From NCBI GenBank assembly GCA_021852325.1, contig JAJZNM010000127.1:1-6007 (forward strand): a stretch of DNA of 6,007 bases, read 5' to 3'. Both the position numbers and the translations under genes were made by a program. The notes under the pieces are model-generated. The model had not been told where the DNA came from and ran no database searches. It was given only the letters and a program-made list of their open reading frames with translations. Source of the stretch: Pseudomonadota bacterium (GTDB lineage: Bacteria; Pseudomonadota; Gammaproteobacteria; JAKAQQ01). Positions 1 through 5,480 of this stretch are shown here, one piece after another; position 1 is the first letter of the stretch, and each line of letters opens with the position of its first letter.

Positions 1-459
1 ACGGAAGACCAGGGCATCTTCCCGCATCAGGAAGGCGTCTGCCGGGTAATAAGCGTTCCGCCGGCCAATCTCGCGAAACCCGAACGAACGGTACAGGGAC
101 TGGGCACGGAGGTTCGACACGCGCACTTCGAGGTACATGGCGAGCGCGCCCTGGCCGATCGCCCCGTCGATGAGGTGGTTCAGCAACTCACGCCCGAGAC
201 CGCACCCCTGCCGCTCGGGCATCACACAGAGGTTGAGCAGATGGGCCTCCCCCACCCCAATCGACAGGATCCCGTACCCCACGATTTCCATGGCTTCGAG
301 GATCGCCCAGCACTCGTAGCCGACCCGGAGGCAGTCCCGGAAAATGCCCTCGGTCCAGCACTGCCGGTACGCCGAACGCTCGATCGCCATGATCCGCGGA
401 AGATCGGTCCGATGAAAGCGTCGGAAGGATCGCTGCGCGAGGGCGGGTGTGGCGTTCAG
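1..459 (-). CDS. rimI: Ribosomal protein S18 alanine N-acetyltransferase RimI (3' end cut by window)
   Basis: This is a GNAT-fold acetyltransferase expected to transfer acetyl from acetyl-CoA to the N-terminal Ala of ribosomal protein S18 in the cytoplasm. 153 codons are visible, so only a few C-terminal residues should be missing (family about 150-160 aa). Numbered from the proposed start, the first GNAT strand is FRRFHRTDLPRIMAIE (12-27), and the acetyl-CoA loop is Q84-G-C-G-L-G89. LEVRVSN (110-116) and LYRSFGF (122-128) supply E111 and Y123, which match the catalytic Glu103 and Tyr115 of E. coli RimI. No ATG, GTG or TTG exists in frame between the upstream in-frame stop (466-468) and the ATG at 390, which would delete the first strand. 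The only fitting start is a CTG at 459-457, overlapping the TGA of the glycosylase gene (CTGA). It is preceded by GGTGA at 6 nt. The product is certain; the CTG start is inference. Confidence 0.9.
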   Translation of the reverse strand, partial: MNATPALAQRSFRRFHRTDLPRIMAIERSAYRQCWTEGIFRDCLRVGYECWAILEAMEIVGYGILSIGVGEAHLLNLCVMPERQGCGLGRELLNHLIDGAIGQGALAMYLEVRVSNLRAQSLYRSFGFREIGRRNAYYPADAFLMREDALVFR

Positions 460-1193
460 TGCTTTTCACCCAAGGTCGCGAGCGCGAGCCTGAGGTCGCG
501 CCAGGACTCCCGCTTGGCGATGGGATTGCGCAAGAGGTAGGCCGGATGGTAAGTCACGACGAGCGGGATCCCCTCCGCACCATAGCGCAGCACCTGTCCT
601 CTCAGGCGGCTGATCGGCGCCTCGGTCACAAGCAGACTCTGTGCCGCGATGCGCCCGAGTACAACCAGGATCCGGGGTTCAAGCAGGCGGATCTGCCGTT
701 CGAGGTAGGGCAGGCAGGACTGCACCTCGCCCGGCAGTGGATCACGGTTGCCCGGCGGTCGGCACTTCAGCACGTTCGTGATGAAGACGTCATCACGTTT
801 GAGCCCCATGGCCTCGATCATCGAGGTGAGGAGCTGCCCTGCGCGCCCGACAAACGGCAAACCCTGGCGGTCTTCCTCCGCGCCCGGCGCCTCCCCGACA
901 AACAGCCACTCCGCGCGTCTCGGGCCCGAACCAAACACGGTTCGGGTCCGTCCCTGGCACAAGGAACACTGCTCGCAGGCTGCGACACGCATGCTGAGCG
1001 GCTCCCAGTCGAGATCCGCCAGGCGACCCACCGGTGCCGGGTGGTCCGGGGCGGATACCGGTTTTCCGGCGGGCTCGGGCTTCCGTTCCCCGAAAGGCGG
1101 CGACGCCCCCTTCGGGCCCTGGCCATCCTGCTGCTCGCGCCATCGGGTAAGGCCCAGGAAATCGAGGACGGGACCGATCTCGCGCGGAGTCAT
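456..1193 (-). CDS. Uracil-DNA glycosylase, family 4 ([4Fe-4S] type)
   Basis: This 245-aa protein is predicted to excise uracil from DNA, starting base-excision repair of deaminated cytosine. Motif A is G100-E-A-P-G-A-E-E-D108 followed by PFVGRAGQLL (113-122). Motif B is T214-Y-H-P-A-Y-L-L. The four cluster cysteines typical of family 4 are visible as C73 and C76 (CxxC before GRTRTVFGSG), C144 (in NVLKCRPPGNRDP) and C160. C79 is an extra cysteine. Residues 1-22 look like a short helix (MTPREIGPVLDFLGLTRW), joined to the catalytic domain by a Pro/Gly-rich linker of about 40 residues. The ATG at 1193 overlaps the pssA stop (ATGA) and has GGAG 7 nt upstream (1201-1204). The frame stays open further upstream, but that part is unrelated to the family and lies inside pssA. 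It is the third gene of the operon and probably translationally coupled to pssA. Confidence 0.95.
   Translation of the reverse strand: MTPREIGPVLDFLGLTRWREQQDGQGPKGASPPFGERKPEPAGKPVSAPDHPAPVGRLADLDWEPLSMRVAACEQCSLCQGRTRTVFGSGPRRAEWLFVGEAPGAEEDRQGLPFVGRAGQLLTSMIEAMGLKRDDVFITNVLKCRPPGNRDPLPGEVQSCLPYLERQIRLLEPRILVVLGRIAAQSLLVTEAPISRLRGQVLRYGAEGIPLVVTYHPAYLLRNPIAKRESWRDLRLALATLGEKH
466..470 (-). promoter_or_regulatory. Ribosome-binding site supporting the CTG start of rimI
   Basis: GGTGA on the minus strand (part of the full anti-16S complement) lies 6 nt before the CTG at 459, inside the end of the glycosylase gene. Its spacing is what a start at that CTG would need. Confidence 0.45.
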
Positions 1194-1969
1194 GGCCCCG
1201 CTCCGGTCTTGCGCCTCCGGTGCCGCCAGCGCCAGAGAGAAAAGAGCGGGCCGGACACCGCATAGGCCAAAAGACAAGTGAAGAGCACCTTGGCCGGACT
1301 CAGTGCGATCACGATCAGGAAGAGGGGGATCGCCACGGCCGACGTGTAACGGATCCGGCCGGCCAGGTTGAAATCCTTGAAGCTGTAATACCGGATCTGG
1401 CTCACCATCAGGGCGCCGGTCGCAACCAGCACGATCCAGGCGGGGATCATGATCCAGCTCCCCCGTGGCCAGACTTCGAGGAGCCAGACCGAACTGGCCA
1501 CGAGACCGGCTGCAGCCGGGGATGGCAGCCCCTGGAAATAGCGCTTGTCGAGTACCGGGGCATGCGTGTTGAATCGCGCCAGGCGCAGCGCAGCGGTGAC
1601 TGCGTAGAAAAATGCGGCGAGCCATCCGAAGCGCGCTACGATCGCCGATTCCTGGAGATAGGGCACGAACGCCCAGCGGTACACGACGACCGCCGGAGCC
1701 AGCCCGAAGGCGATCACGTCGGAGAGACTGTCATATTCCTTGCCAAACTCGCTCACGGTATGGGTCCAGCGCGCCACCCGGCCATCGAGCCCATCCATGA
1801 TGCCCGCAAGGAAAATGGCGATGGACGCATCGATGAACCTCCCGTTCAGGGCGGAGATGATGGCGTAGAATCCGCCGAAGAGCGCAGCCGTCGTGAAGAG
1901 GTTGGGCAGGAGATAGACCCCGCGGCGTCGGGTGTCTCGCGGCAAAGTCTCGCCGCCTCCCCCGCTCAT
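1190..1969 (-). CDS. pssA: CDP-diacylglycerol--serine O-phosphatidyltransferase (phosphatidylserine synthase, type II)
   Basis: This 259-aa integral membrane enzyme makes phosphatidylserine from CDP-diacylglycerol and serine, the committed step toward phosphatidylethanolamine. The full CDP-alcohol phosphatidyltransferase signature is present: D62-G63-x2-A66-R67-x8-G76-x3-D80-x3-D84, the metal- and substrate-binding core. ALRLARFN (127-134) and YFQGLPSP (144-151) are typical of type II bacterial PssA, unrelated to the soluble PssA of E. coli. Hydrophobic stretches near 24-41, 46-58, 85-101, 115-128, 153-166, 172-190, 211-224 and 229-245 suggest about eight membrane segments. The tail is strongly basic (WRWRHRRRK). 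The ATG overlaps the stop of the IlvC-like gene (ATGA) and has a perfect GGAGG 8 nt upstream. The order IlvC-type gene then pssA matches the ilvI-ilvH-ilvC-pssA arrangement known in Pseudomonas and relatives. Confidence 0.95.
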   Translation of the reverse strand: MSGGGGETLPRDTRRRGVYLLPNLFTTAALFGGFYAIISALNGRFIDASIAIFLAGIMDGLDGRVARWTHTVSEFGKEYDSLSDVIAFGLAPAVVVYRWAFVPYLQESAIVARFGWLAAFFYAVTAALRLARFNTHAPVLDKRYFQGLPSPAAAGLVASSVWLLEVWPRGSWIMIPAWIVLVATGALMVSQIRYYSFKDFNLAGRIRYTSAVAIPLFLIVIALSPAKVLFTCLLAYAVSGPLFSLWRWRHRRRKTGAGP

Positions 1970-3027
1970 GTGGACTTCCTCCGGGATTTCCGGCCCTGCG
2001 GGCGAGTGAAGGGCGTGATCTGTGATTCGCCGGTTGCGGCTATCTTGGCCCGGATGTGCTCGATCGGATGGAGCGCCGCCTCCCGCCGCCAGGCCTCGAG
2101 CTCGGCGCCTCCGGTCCGGATTGCCTGGTCGAGTTCGCGCGCGAAGGTGCCTTCCTGGATTTCCACGAGGAGGTCGCGCATCGCCTCCCGGCTCGCGGCG
2201 CCGACCACACGGGGACCGCGGGTGTAGTCACCATATTCGGCCGTGGTCGAGATCGCCTCGCGCATTCCCGCAATACCCCGTTCCTGGATCAGGTCGGCCA
2301 TGTATTTCACTTCCTCGAGGCAGGAAAAATACGCGATCTCGGGCTGATAGCCGGCCTGGACGAGCGTCTCGAACCCGGCCAGGATGAGGTGGGTAAGCCC
2401 CCCGCACAGGATGGCCTGTTCCGCGAAGAGATCGGTTTCTGTCTCCTCGGCAAAGCTCGATTCGATGATCTGCCCCATGGTCGCGCCCAGGGCCTCGGCA
2501 TAGGTGCGGGCCCGGGCGAGGGCCTGGCCGCTCGCATCCTGTGCAGCGGCGAGGAGTGCCGGGATCCCCCTGCGCGCCACGAAACGTTCGCGGACCTTGG
2601 CGCCAACCGCGAGGGGGGCCACCAGGATCACATCGAGGTCTGGCCTCGGGAGGATCATCCGGTAATGGATGTTATAGCCGTGGGCAAAGACCAGTGCGCT
2701 GCCACTCCGGATACGGGTTGCCACCTCCCCGGCATAGACGGCAGGCTGGGCTTCATCCGGGATCAGGAACACGAGGAGGTCCGCATGCGCGGCGAGGGCA
2801 TCGATCGCGACGGGCTTAAGCCCGTCCGCGCGGACCTCATCCCAGTGGGGCGAACCCGGGCGCAATCCGATCTCGGGCTCAAAGCCTCCATCGCGGAGAT
2901 TGAGTGCCTGGGCGCGTCCCTGCGAGCCATAGCCGATCACGCCGATCCGGCCGGGTCCGCTCATGCGCATCGCCCGGTGTGAAGGCCCCGGTGCGGACTC
3001 CCCCACCCGGTGGCCGATGCCGCGCAT
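1966..3027 (-). CDS. Divergent ketol-acid reductoisomerase (IlvC)-like protein with altered active site
   Basis: By similarity this is a class I ketol-acid reductoisomerase relative (353 aa from the first ATG). It has the Rossmann motif GVIGYGSQG (29-37), the cofactor loop GLRPGSPHW (54-62), AHGYNIHY (115-122, catalytic-type H116), EETETDLFAEQ (194-204, metal ligands D199 and E203), AYFSCLEE (232-239), ISTTAEYG (259-266, substrate Ser260) and ALHPIEHI. Two hallmarks are missing. The lysine of the near-invariant APKGPGH/APKAPGH segment is L139 (APLAVGA, 137-143), and the first metal glutamate of the FECLHE segment is S235; the second survives as E239. The usual N-terminal YYDKDADL segment is absent, and the C-terminus carries a basic tail after residue 332. 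It is probably not a normal acetohydroxyacid isomeroreductase; a reductase-only role is possible. The start is uncertain: ATGs at 3027, 2970 and 2964 all lack a good ribosome site. I keep the longest because its extra codons have coding-like GC3. It is first in the operon, with pssA overlapping its stop. Confidence 0.85.
   Translation of the reverse strand: MRGIGHRVGESAPGPSHRAMRMSGPGRIGVIGYGSQGRAQALNLRDGGFEPEIGLRPGSPHWDEVRADGLKPVAIDALAAHADLLVFLIPDEAQPAVYAGEVATRIRSGSALVFAHGYNIHYRMILPRPDLDVILVAPLAVGAKVRERFVARRGIPALLAAAQDASGQALARARTYAEALGATMGQIIESSFAEETETDLFAEQAILCGGLTHLILAGFETLVQAGYQPEIAYFSCLEEVKYMADLIQERGIAGMREAISTTAEYGDYTRGPRVVGAASREAMRDLLVEIQEGTFARELDQAIRTGGAELEAWRREAALHPIEHIRAKIAATGESQITPFTRPQGRKSRRKST
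1978..1982 (-). promoter_or_regulatory. Ribosome-binding site of pssA inside the IlvC-like gene
   Basis: A consensus GGAGG lies 8 nt before the pssA ATG, within the last codons of the upstream gene. It suggests pssA has its own strong initiation in addition to coupling through the ATGA overlap. Confidence 0.8.
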
Positions 3028-3071
3028 CCTGGAATGCCCGCGACCCGGGCCGACTTGGTTTCCATGCGTCC

Positions 3072-3100
3072 ATGATAGTCCAGCACGTCATGCGTGTGGC
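3072..3100 (-). promoter_or_regulatory. Candidate sigma-70 promoter for the IlvC-like/pssA/UDG/rimI operon
   Basis: On the minus strand, TATCAT (3077-3072) matches the -10 consensus at 5 of 6 positions. It is preceded, after a 17-nt spacer, by GCCACA (3100-3095), a 3-of-6 match to the -35 consensus. Transcription would start near 3065, giving a short leader before any of the proposed starts. This is only a pattern match. Confidence 0.3.
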
Positions 3101-3133
3101 GGCGGCCGGGACTCCGCCGCTCCGCCCCGTCGG

Positions 3134-3146
3134 TGCCAGGCTGGCA
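3134..3146. repeat. Perfect palindrome TGCCAG-G-CTGGCA, possible operator
   Basis: Two 6-base arms are exact inverted copies around a single G. The outer bases give the T-N11-A form used by LysR-type regulators. It lies between the two candidate divergent promoters and overlaps the weak -35 of proS, a position suited to a repressor or activator site. No regulator gene is visible in the window, so function is inference. Confidence 0.35.
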
Positions 3147-3172
3147 AGGCGGGCTCTGCTTCGTGTTAAATT
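3142..3172 (+). promoter_or_regulatory. Candidate promoter for proS
   Basis: TAAATT at 3167-3172 is preceded by TG with a one-base gap (TGTTAAATT, extended -10 like). It lies in the only AT-rich patch of the region, about 34 nt before the proS ATG. TGGCAA at 3142-3147 is a weak -35 match (3 of 6) with a long 19-nt spacer. Its position fits; its match quality is modest. Confidence 0.3.
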
Positions 3173-3176
3173 GCAG

Positions 3177-3193
3177 CCGATCCGGTCGATCGG
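3177..3193. repeat. Inverted repeat CCGATC-N5-GATCGG upstream of proS
   Basis: Exact 6-base arms separated by 5 bases start 5 nt after the candidate -10 and end 12 nt before the proS ATG. It would lie at the beginning of the proS transcript, so it could be an operator or a small 5' hairpin near the ribosome-binding area, which otherwise lacks a clear Shine-Dalgarno sequence. Confidence 0.3.
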
Positions 3194-3205
3194 ACGATCT
3201 CCATC

Positions 3206-4891
3206 ATGCGCGCCAGTGCACTCGGGTTATTCACGGTCAAGGAAACCCCGGCTGAAGCCGAACTCGTGAGCCATCGTCTCATGCTGCGGGCCGGATTGAT
3301 CCGCATGGTGGCCGCCGGCATCTACACCTGGCTGCCCCTCGGGCTCAGGGTGCTGCGGCGCGTCGAACACGCCGTGCGCGAGGAAATGGAACGCGCCGGC
3401 GCCGTGGAACTCCTCATGCCGGCCATCCAGCCTGCAGAGCTCTGGCAGGAATCGGGACGCTGGACCAAGTATGGGCCCGAACTCCTGCGTCTGACGGACC
3501 GCCACGATCGCCCCTTCTGCTTCGGACCAACCCATGAGGAGGTGATCACCGATCTCGTCCGCCGCGAGGTCCGCTCCTATCGCCAGCTGCCACTGACCTT
3601 CTTCCAGATCCAGACCAAGTTCCGCGACGAGATCCGCCCCCGCTTCGGCGTGATGCGTGCACGCGAGTTCGTCATGAAGGATGCCTATTCCTTCCACGAT
3701 TCCGAAGCCTCGCTCCGGACCGGATATGAAACCATGCGGGAGGCCTACCTCCGGATCTTTGAGCGACTGGGTCTTGCAGCGCGCGCGGTTGCCGCCGATT
3801 CCGGTGCGATCGGCGGGCGCATCTCCCACGAGTTCCATGTCCTGGCCGATGCCGGGGAAGACCGGCTGGCGCTGTCGGACGGAAGCGATTACGCGGCCAA
3901 TGTCGAGCTGGCCGAGACCCGAGCGCCCGCTGGCCTCCGTGCGCCTGCGCACAGTCCACTCACCCGCGAGGCGATCCCGCCTGCAGGCGTGGGCACACCG
4001 GACCCCACGCACGCCGTACGGATCGAGATCGTGCGAAAAACAGATGGCGGACTGCTGGCCGTCGCCCTTCGTGCCGACCATGAACTCAACCCCGTGAAGG
4101 CGGCCAAACAGCTCGGGGCCTCAGACCTGCTGTCCCCCCCGGAGATACGCGAACGCTTCGGCTGCGAGGCGGTCTCGCTCGGGCCGGTCGGCCTCGGCAT
4201 CCCGCTCCTCGCCGATCACGCGGCGGCGGCGCTTTCGGATTTCCGCTCCGGCGCGAATGCGGACGGAGTATCCCTGAGCGGGATCAACTGGGGGCGGGAC
4301 TGCCCCGAACCCGAATCAATGGATTTGCGGCTCGTGACCGAGGGGGACACGAGTCCCGATGGGCGTGGGCACCTCCATCTCGTGCGGGGCATCGAGGTCG
4401 GCCACATCTTCCAGCTCGGAACCGAATACAGCGAGCGCATGAATGCCCGTTTCCGGGAGGAGTCGGGTCTGGAGACGTCCTTCTGGATGGGCTGCTACGG
4501 AATCGGCGTGAGCCGCATCGTCGCAGCCGCCGTCGAGCAGCATCATGACGAGCTCGGGATCGTCTGGCCGCTTCCGCTCGCCCCGTTTGATTTCGCCATC
4601 GCCCCGATCGGGGGGGGCGCACCCGGGCGCGTTCTCGAGGTCGCAGAGGAACTCGAAAAGCGCCTCGAGGGGGCCAGCCGCACTGTCCTCCTCGACGACC
4701 GGGGTTTGCGCCCCGGAGCCATGTTCGCCGACCTCGACCTGATCGGCATTCCCCACCGTCTCGTGGTTTCCGAACGCGGTCTCGCACGAGGCATCGTCGA
4801 ATGGCGCGAACGCAAGACCGAGAAAATGGAAGCACTGCCGCTCGATTCCGTATGCGAGATCCTGGACGAGAAGGCGCCCCGGTCAAGCTGA
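3206..4891 (+). CDS. proS: Prolyl-tRNA synthetase, bacterial type, with reduced INS editing domain
   Basis: This 561-aa class II enzyme charges tRNA-Pro with proline (E. coli form 572 aa). The N-terminus MRASALGLFTVKETPAEAE aligns directly with that of E. coli, fixing the ATG. Core motifs are RAGLIRMVAAGIYTWLPLG (28-46), WQESGRW (80-86), GPTHEEVITDL (107-117), motif 2 FRDEIRPRFGVMRAREF (139-155), MKDAYSFH (157-164), motif 3 GCYGIGVSRIVAAAVEQ (429-445) and an anticodon-binding domain from about 460 (LLDDR, 495-499; PGAMFADLDLIGIPH, 503-517). The INS insertion, about 233-380, normally deacylates Ala-tRNA-Pro. Here it lacks about 14 residues after TP (264-265), and several E. coli editing-site positions differ: K279 aligns with R272, the GxxxP glycine with V323 and H369 with S356; D350 is kept as D337. 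Aminoacylation should be intact; editing may not be. The stop overlaps the CTG proposed to start the next gene. Confidence 0.97.
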   Translation: MRASALGLFTVKETPAEAELVSHRLMLRAGLIRMVAAGIYTWLPLGLRVLRRVEHAVREEMERAGAVELLMPAIQPAELWQESGRWTKYGPELLRLTDRHDRPFCFGPTHEEVITDLVRREVRSYRQLPLTFFQIQTKFRDEIRPRFGVMRAREFVMKDAYSFHDSEASLRTGYETMREAYLRIFERLGLAARAVAADSGAIGGRISHEFHVLADAGEDRLALSDGSDYAANVELAETRAPAGLRAPAHSPLTREAIPPAGVGTPDPTHAVRIEIVRKTDGGLLAVALRADHELNPVKAAKQLGASDLLSPPEIRERFGCEAVSLGPVGLGIPLLADHAAAALSDFRSGANADGVSLSGINWGRDCPEPESMDLRLVTEGDTSPDGRGHLHLVRGIEVGHIFQLGTEYSERMNARFREESGLETSFWMGCYGIGVSRIVAAAVEQHHDELGIVWPLPLAPFDFAIAPIGGGAPGRVLEVAEELEKRLEGASRTVLLDDRGLRPGAMFADLDLIGIPHRLVVSERGLARGIVEWRERKTEKMEALPLDSVCEILDEKAPRSS

Positions 4892-5463
4892 GGGGATCAC
4901 CCGGCTTTCTGCCCGTCCTCTTCCTCGGGCTCGCCTTGTCCGCGCACGCCGGACCGGCGCCCCGGAACAATCCTGCCCTCCAGTCCTATCTTCGAGAGAC
5001 CTTTGCCCGGCAGGATCATGGTTTCCGGAACCGCTACGTTGCCCGGGTCTGGCTCACCGTCATGTCGAGACGGCTCAAACCCTACGTGGAAAACTCCGCC
5101 CGCCGCCTGCGCCTGCTCGTCGCGATCCACGAAGCGGCCCGGCAAGCGCACGTCTCGCCCGAACTCGTGCTCGCCATCATCAATGTCGAGAGCCGTTTTC
5201 ACCGCTTTGCGGTCTCGTCGGTCGGCGCCCAGGGACTCATGCAGATCATGCCTTTCTGGCTCCACGAGATCGGACGGCCCCAGGACAACCTGTTCAACGT
5301 CCGGACCAATCTCCGGATTGGTTGCAGCATCCTCCACTATTACCTCAAACAGGCCCGGGGCGATTACGCACTCGCACTTGAACGCTACAACGGACGGAGA
5401 GACAGTGTCCATTACGCAGACCTCGTCCTCGATCGCCTGTCTTCCCGCTGGTACTGGCACTGA
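4888..5463 (+). CDS. Secreted lytic transglycosylase, SLT/GH23 family
   Basis: This is a peptidoglycan-cleaving lytic transglycosylase, predicted to act in the periplasm. Counted from the proposed start, residues 1-21 form a signal peptide: short basic n-region, hydrophobic core LPVLFLGLALS, and an AHA cleavage site before G22. The mature part has a helical N-terminal region (29-75) with a VARVWLTVMSRRLKPY segment. The SLT domain follows: catalytic E101 in NVESRFHRFAVSSVGAQ (99-115), GLMQIMPFW (116-124), NLFNVRTNLRIGCSILHYYL (134-153) and ALERYNG (163-169). Total 191 aa. No ATG, GTG or TTG lies near the natural signal-peptide start. A CTG at 4888 overlaps the proS stop (CTGA), with GAGAAGG 13 nt upstream. 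The alternative is an ATG at 4852 with no ribosome site, giving a 12-residue extension that lengthens the n-region. Co-transcription with proS is likely, and I recall the same pair in other gammaproteobacteria. Confidence 0.9.
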   Translation: MRGSPGFLPVLFLGLALSAHAGPAPRNNPALQSYLRETFARQDHGFRNRYVARVWLTVMSRRLKPYVENSARRLRLLVAIHEAARQAHVSPELVLAIINVESRFHRFAVSSVGAQGLMQIMPFWLHEIGRPQDNLFNVRTNLRIGCSILHYYLKQARGDYALALERYNGRRDSVHYADLVLDRLSSRWYWH

Positions 5464-5480
5464 GTCCAGGGACCGGGGCT

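Larger units (their letters stand above)
3028..3205. promoter_or_regulatory. Divergent intergenic control region between the IlvC-like operon and proS
   Basis: This 178-bp gap (up to 241 bp if the IlvC-like gene starts at 2964) separates two divergent transcription units and should hold both promoters. It contains an AT-rich island near 3161-3173 that stands out from its surroundings, plus two perfect small dyads (3134-3146 and 3177-3193). I see no convincing ORF, RNA gene or terminator in it, and no leader-peptide attenuator. Confidence 0.6.

Noticed and set aside
188..469. Minus-strand open frame starting with GTG at 469 as the start of RimI
   Set aside because: It is in a different frame from the conserved GNAT sequence and has no acetyltransferase motifs. 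The RimI frame itself is unbroken from the CTG, so no frameshift is needed.
447..1265. Plus-strand open frame (272 codons) opposite the uracil-DNA glycosylase gene
   Set aside because: The glycosylase with all its cysteines and motifs is on the other strand; this frame shows no domain.
1220..2227. Long plus-strand open frame (335 codons) opposite pssA and the IlvC-like gene
   Set aside because: It is antisense to clearly recognisable genes, and its translation is rich in Arg/Pro/Gly with no family motifs. Such frames are normal shadows in GC-rich DNA.
2581..2640. A compensated frameshift as the cause of APLAVGA instead of APKGPGH in the IlvC-like protein
   Set aside because: The neighbouring frames over this stretch do not encode the missing K-G-P-G-H residues, and the flanking conserved DVI-VAP and VRERF residues are in the same frame, so these are true substitutions unless bases were miscalled.
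2056..2982. Plus-strand open frame (308 codons) antisense to the IlvC-like gene
   Set aside because: The opposite strand encodes a conserved Rossmann/KARI protein in full. The antisense product has no recognisable domain and no ribosome site.
3227..4081. Minus-strand open frame (284 codons) inside proS
   Set aside because: It is an antisense shadow of the conserved ProRS catalytic domain, with no motif of its own.
5464..5480. Terminator between the convergent transglycosylase and acylphosphatase genes
   Set aside because: Only 17 bp separate the stops and no stem followed by a T-run is present; termination must occur elsewhere or by Rho.
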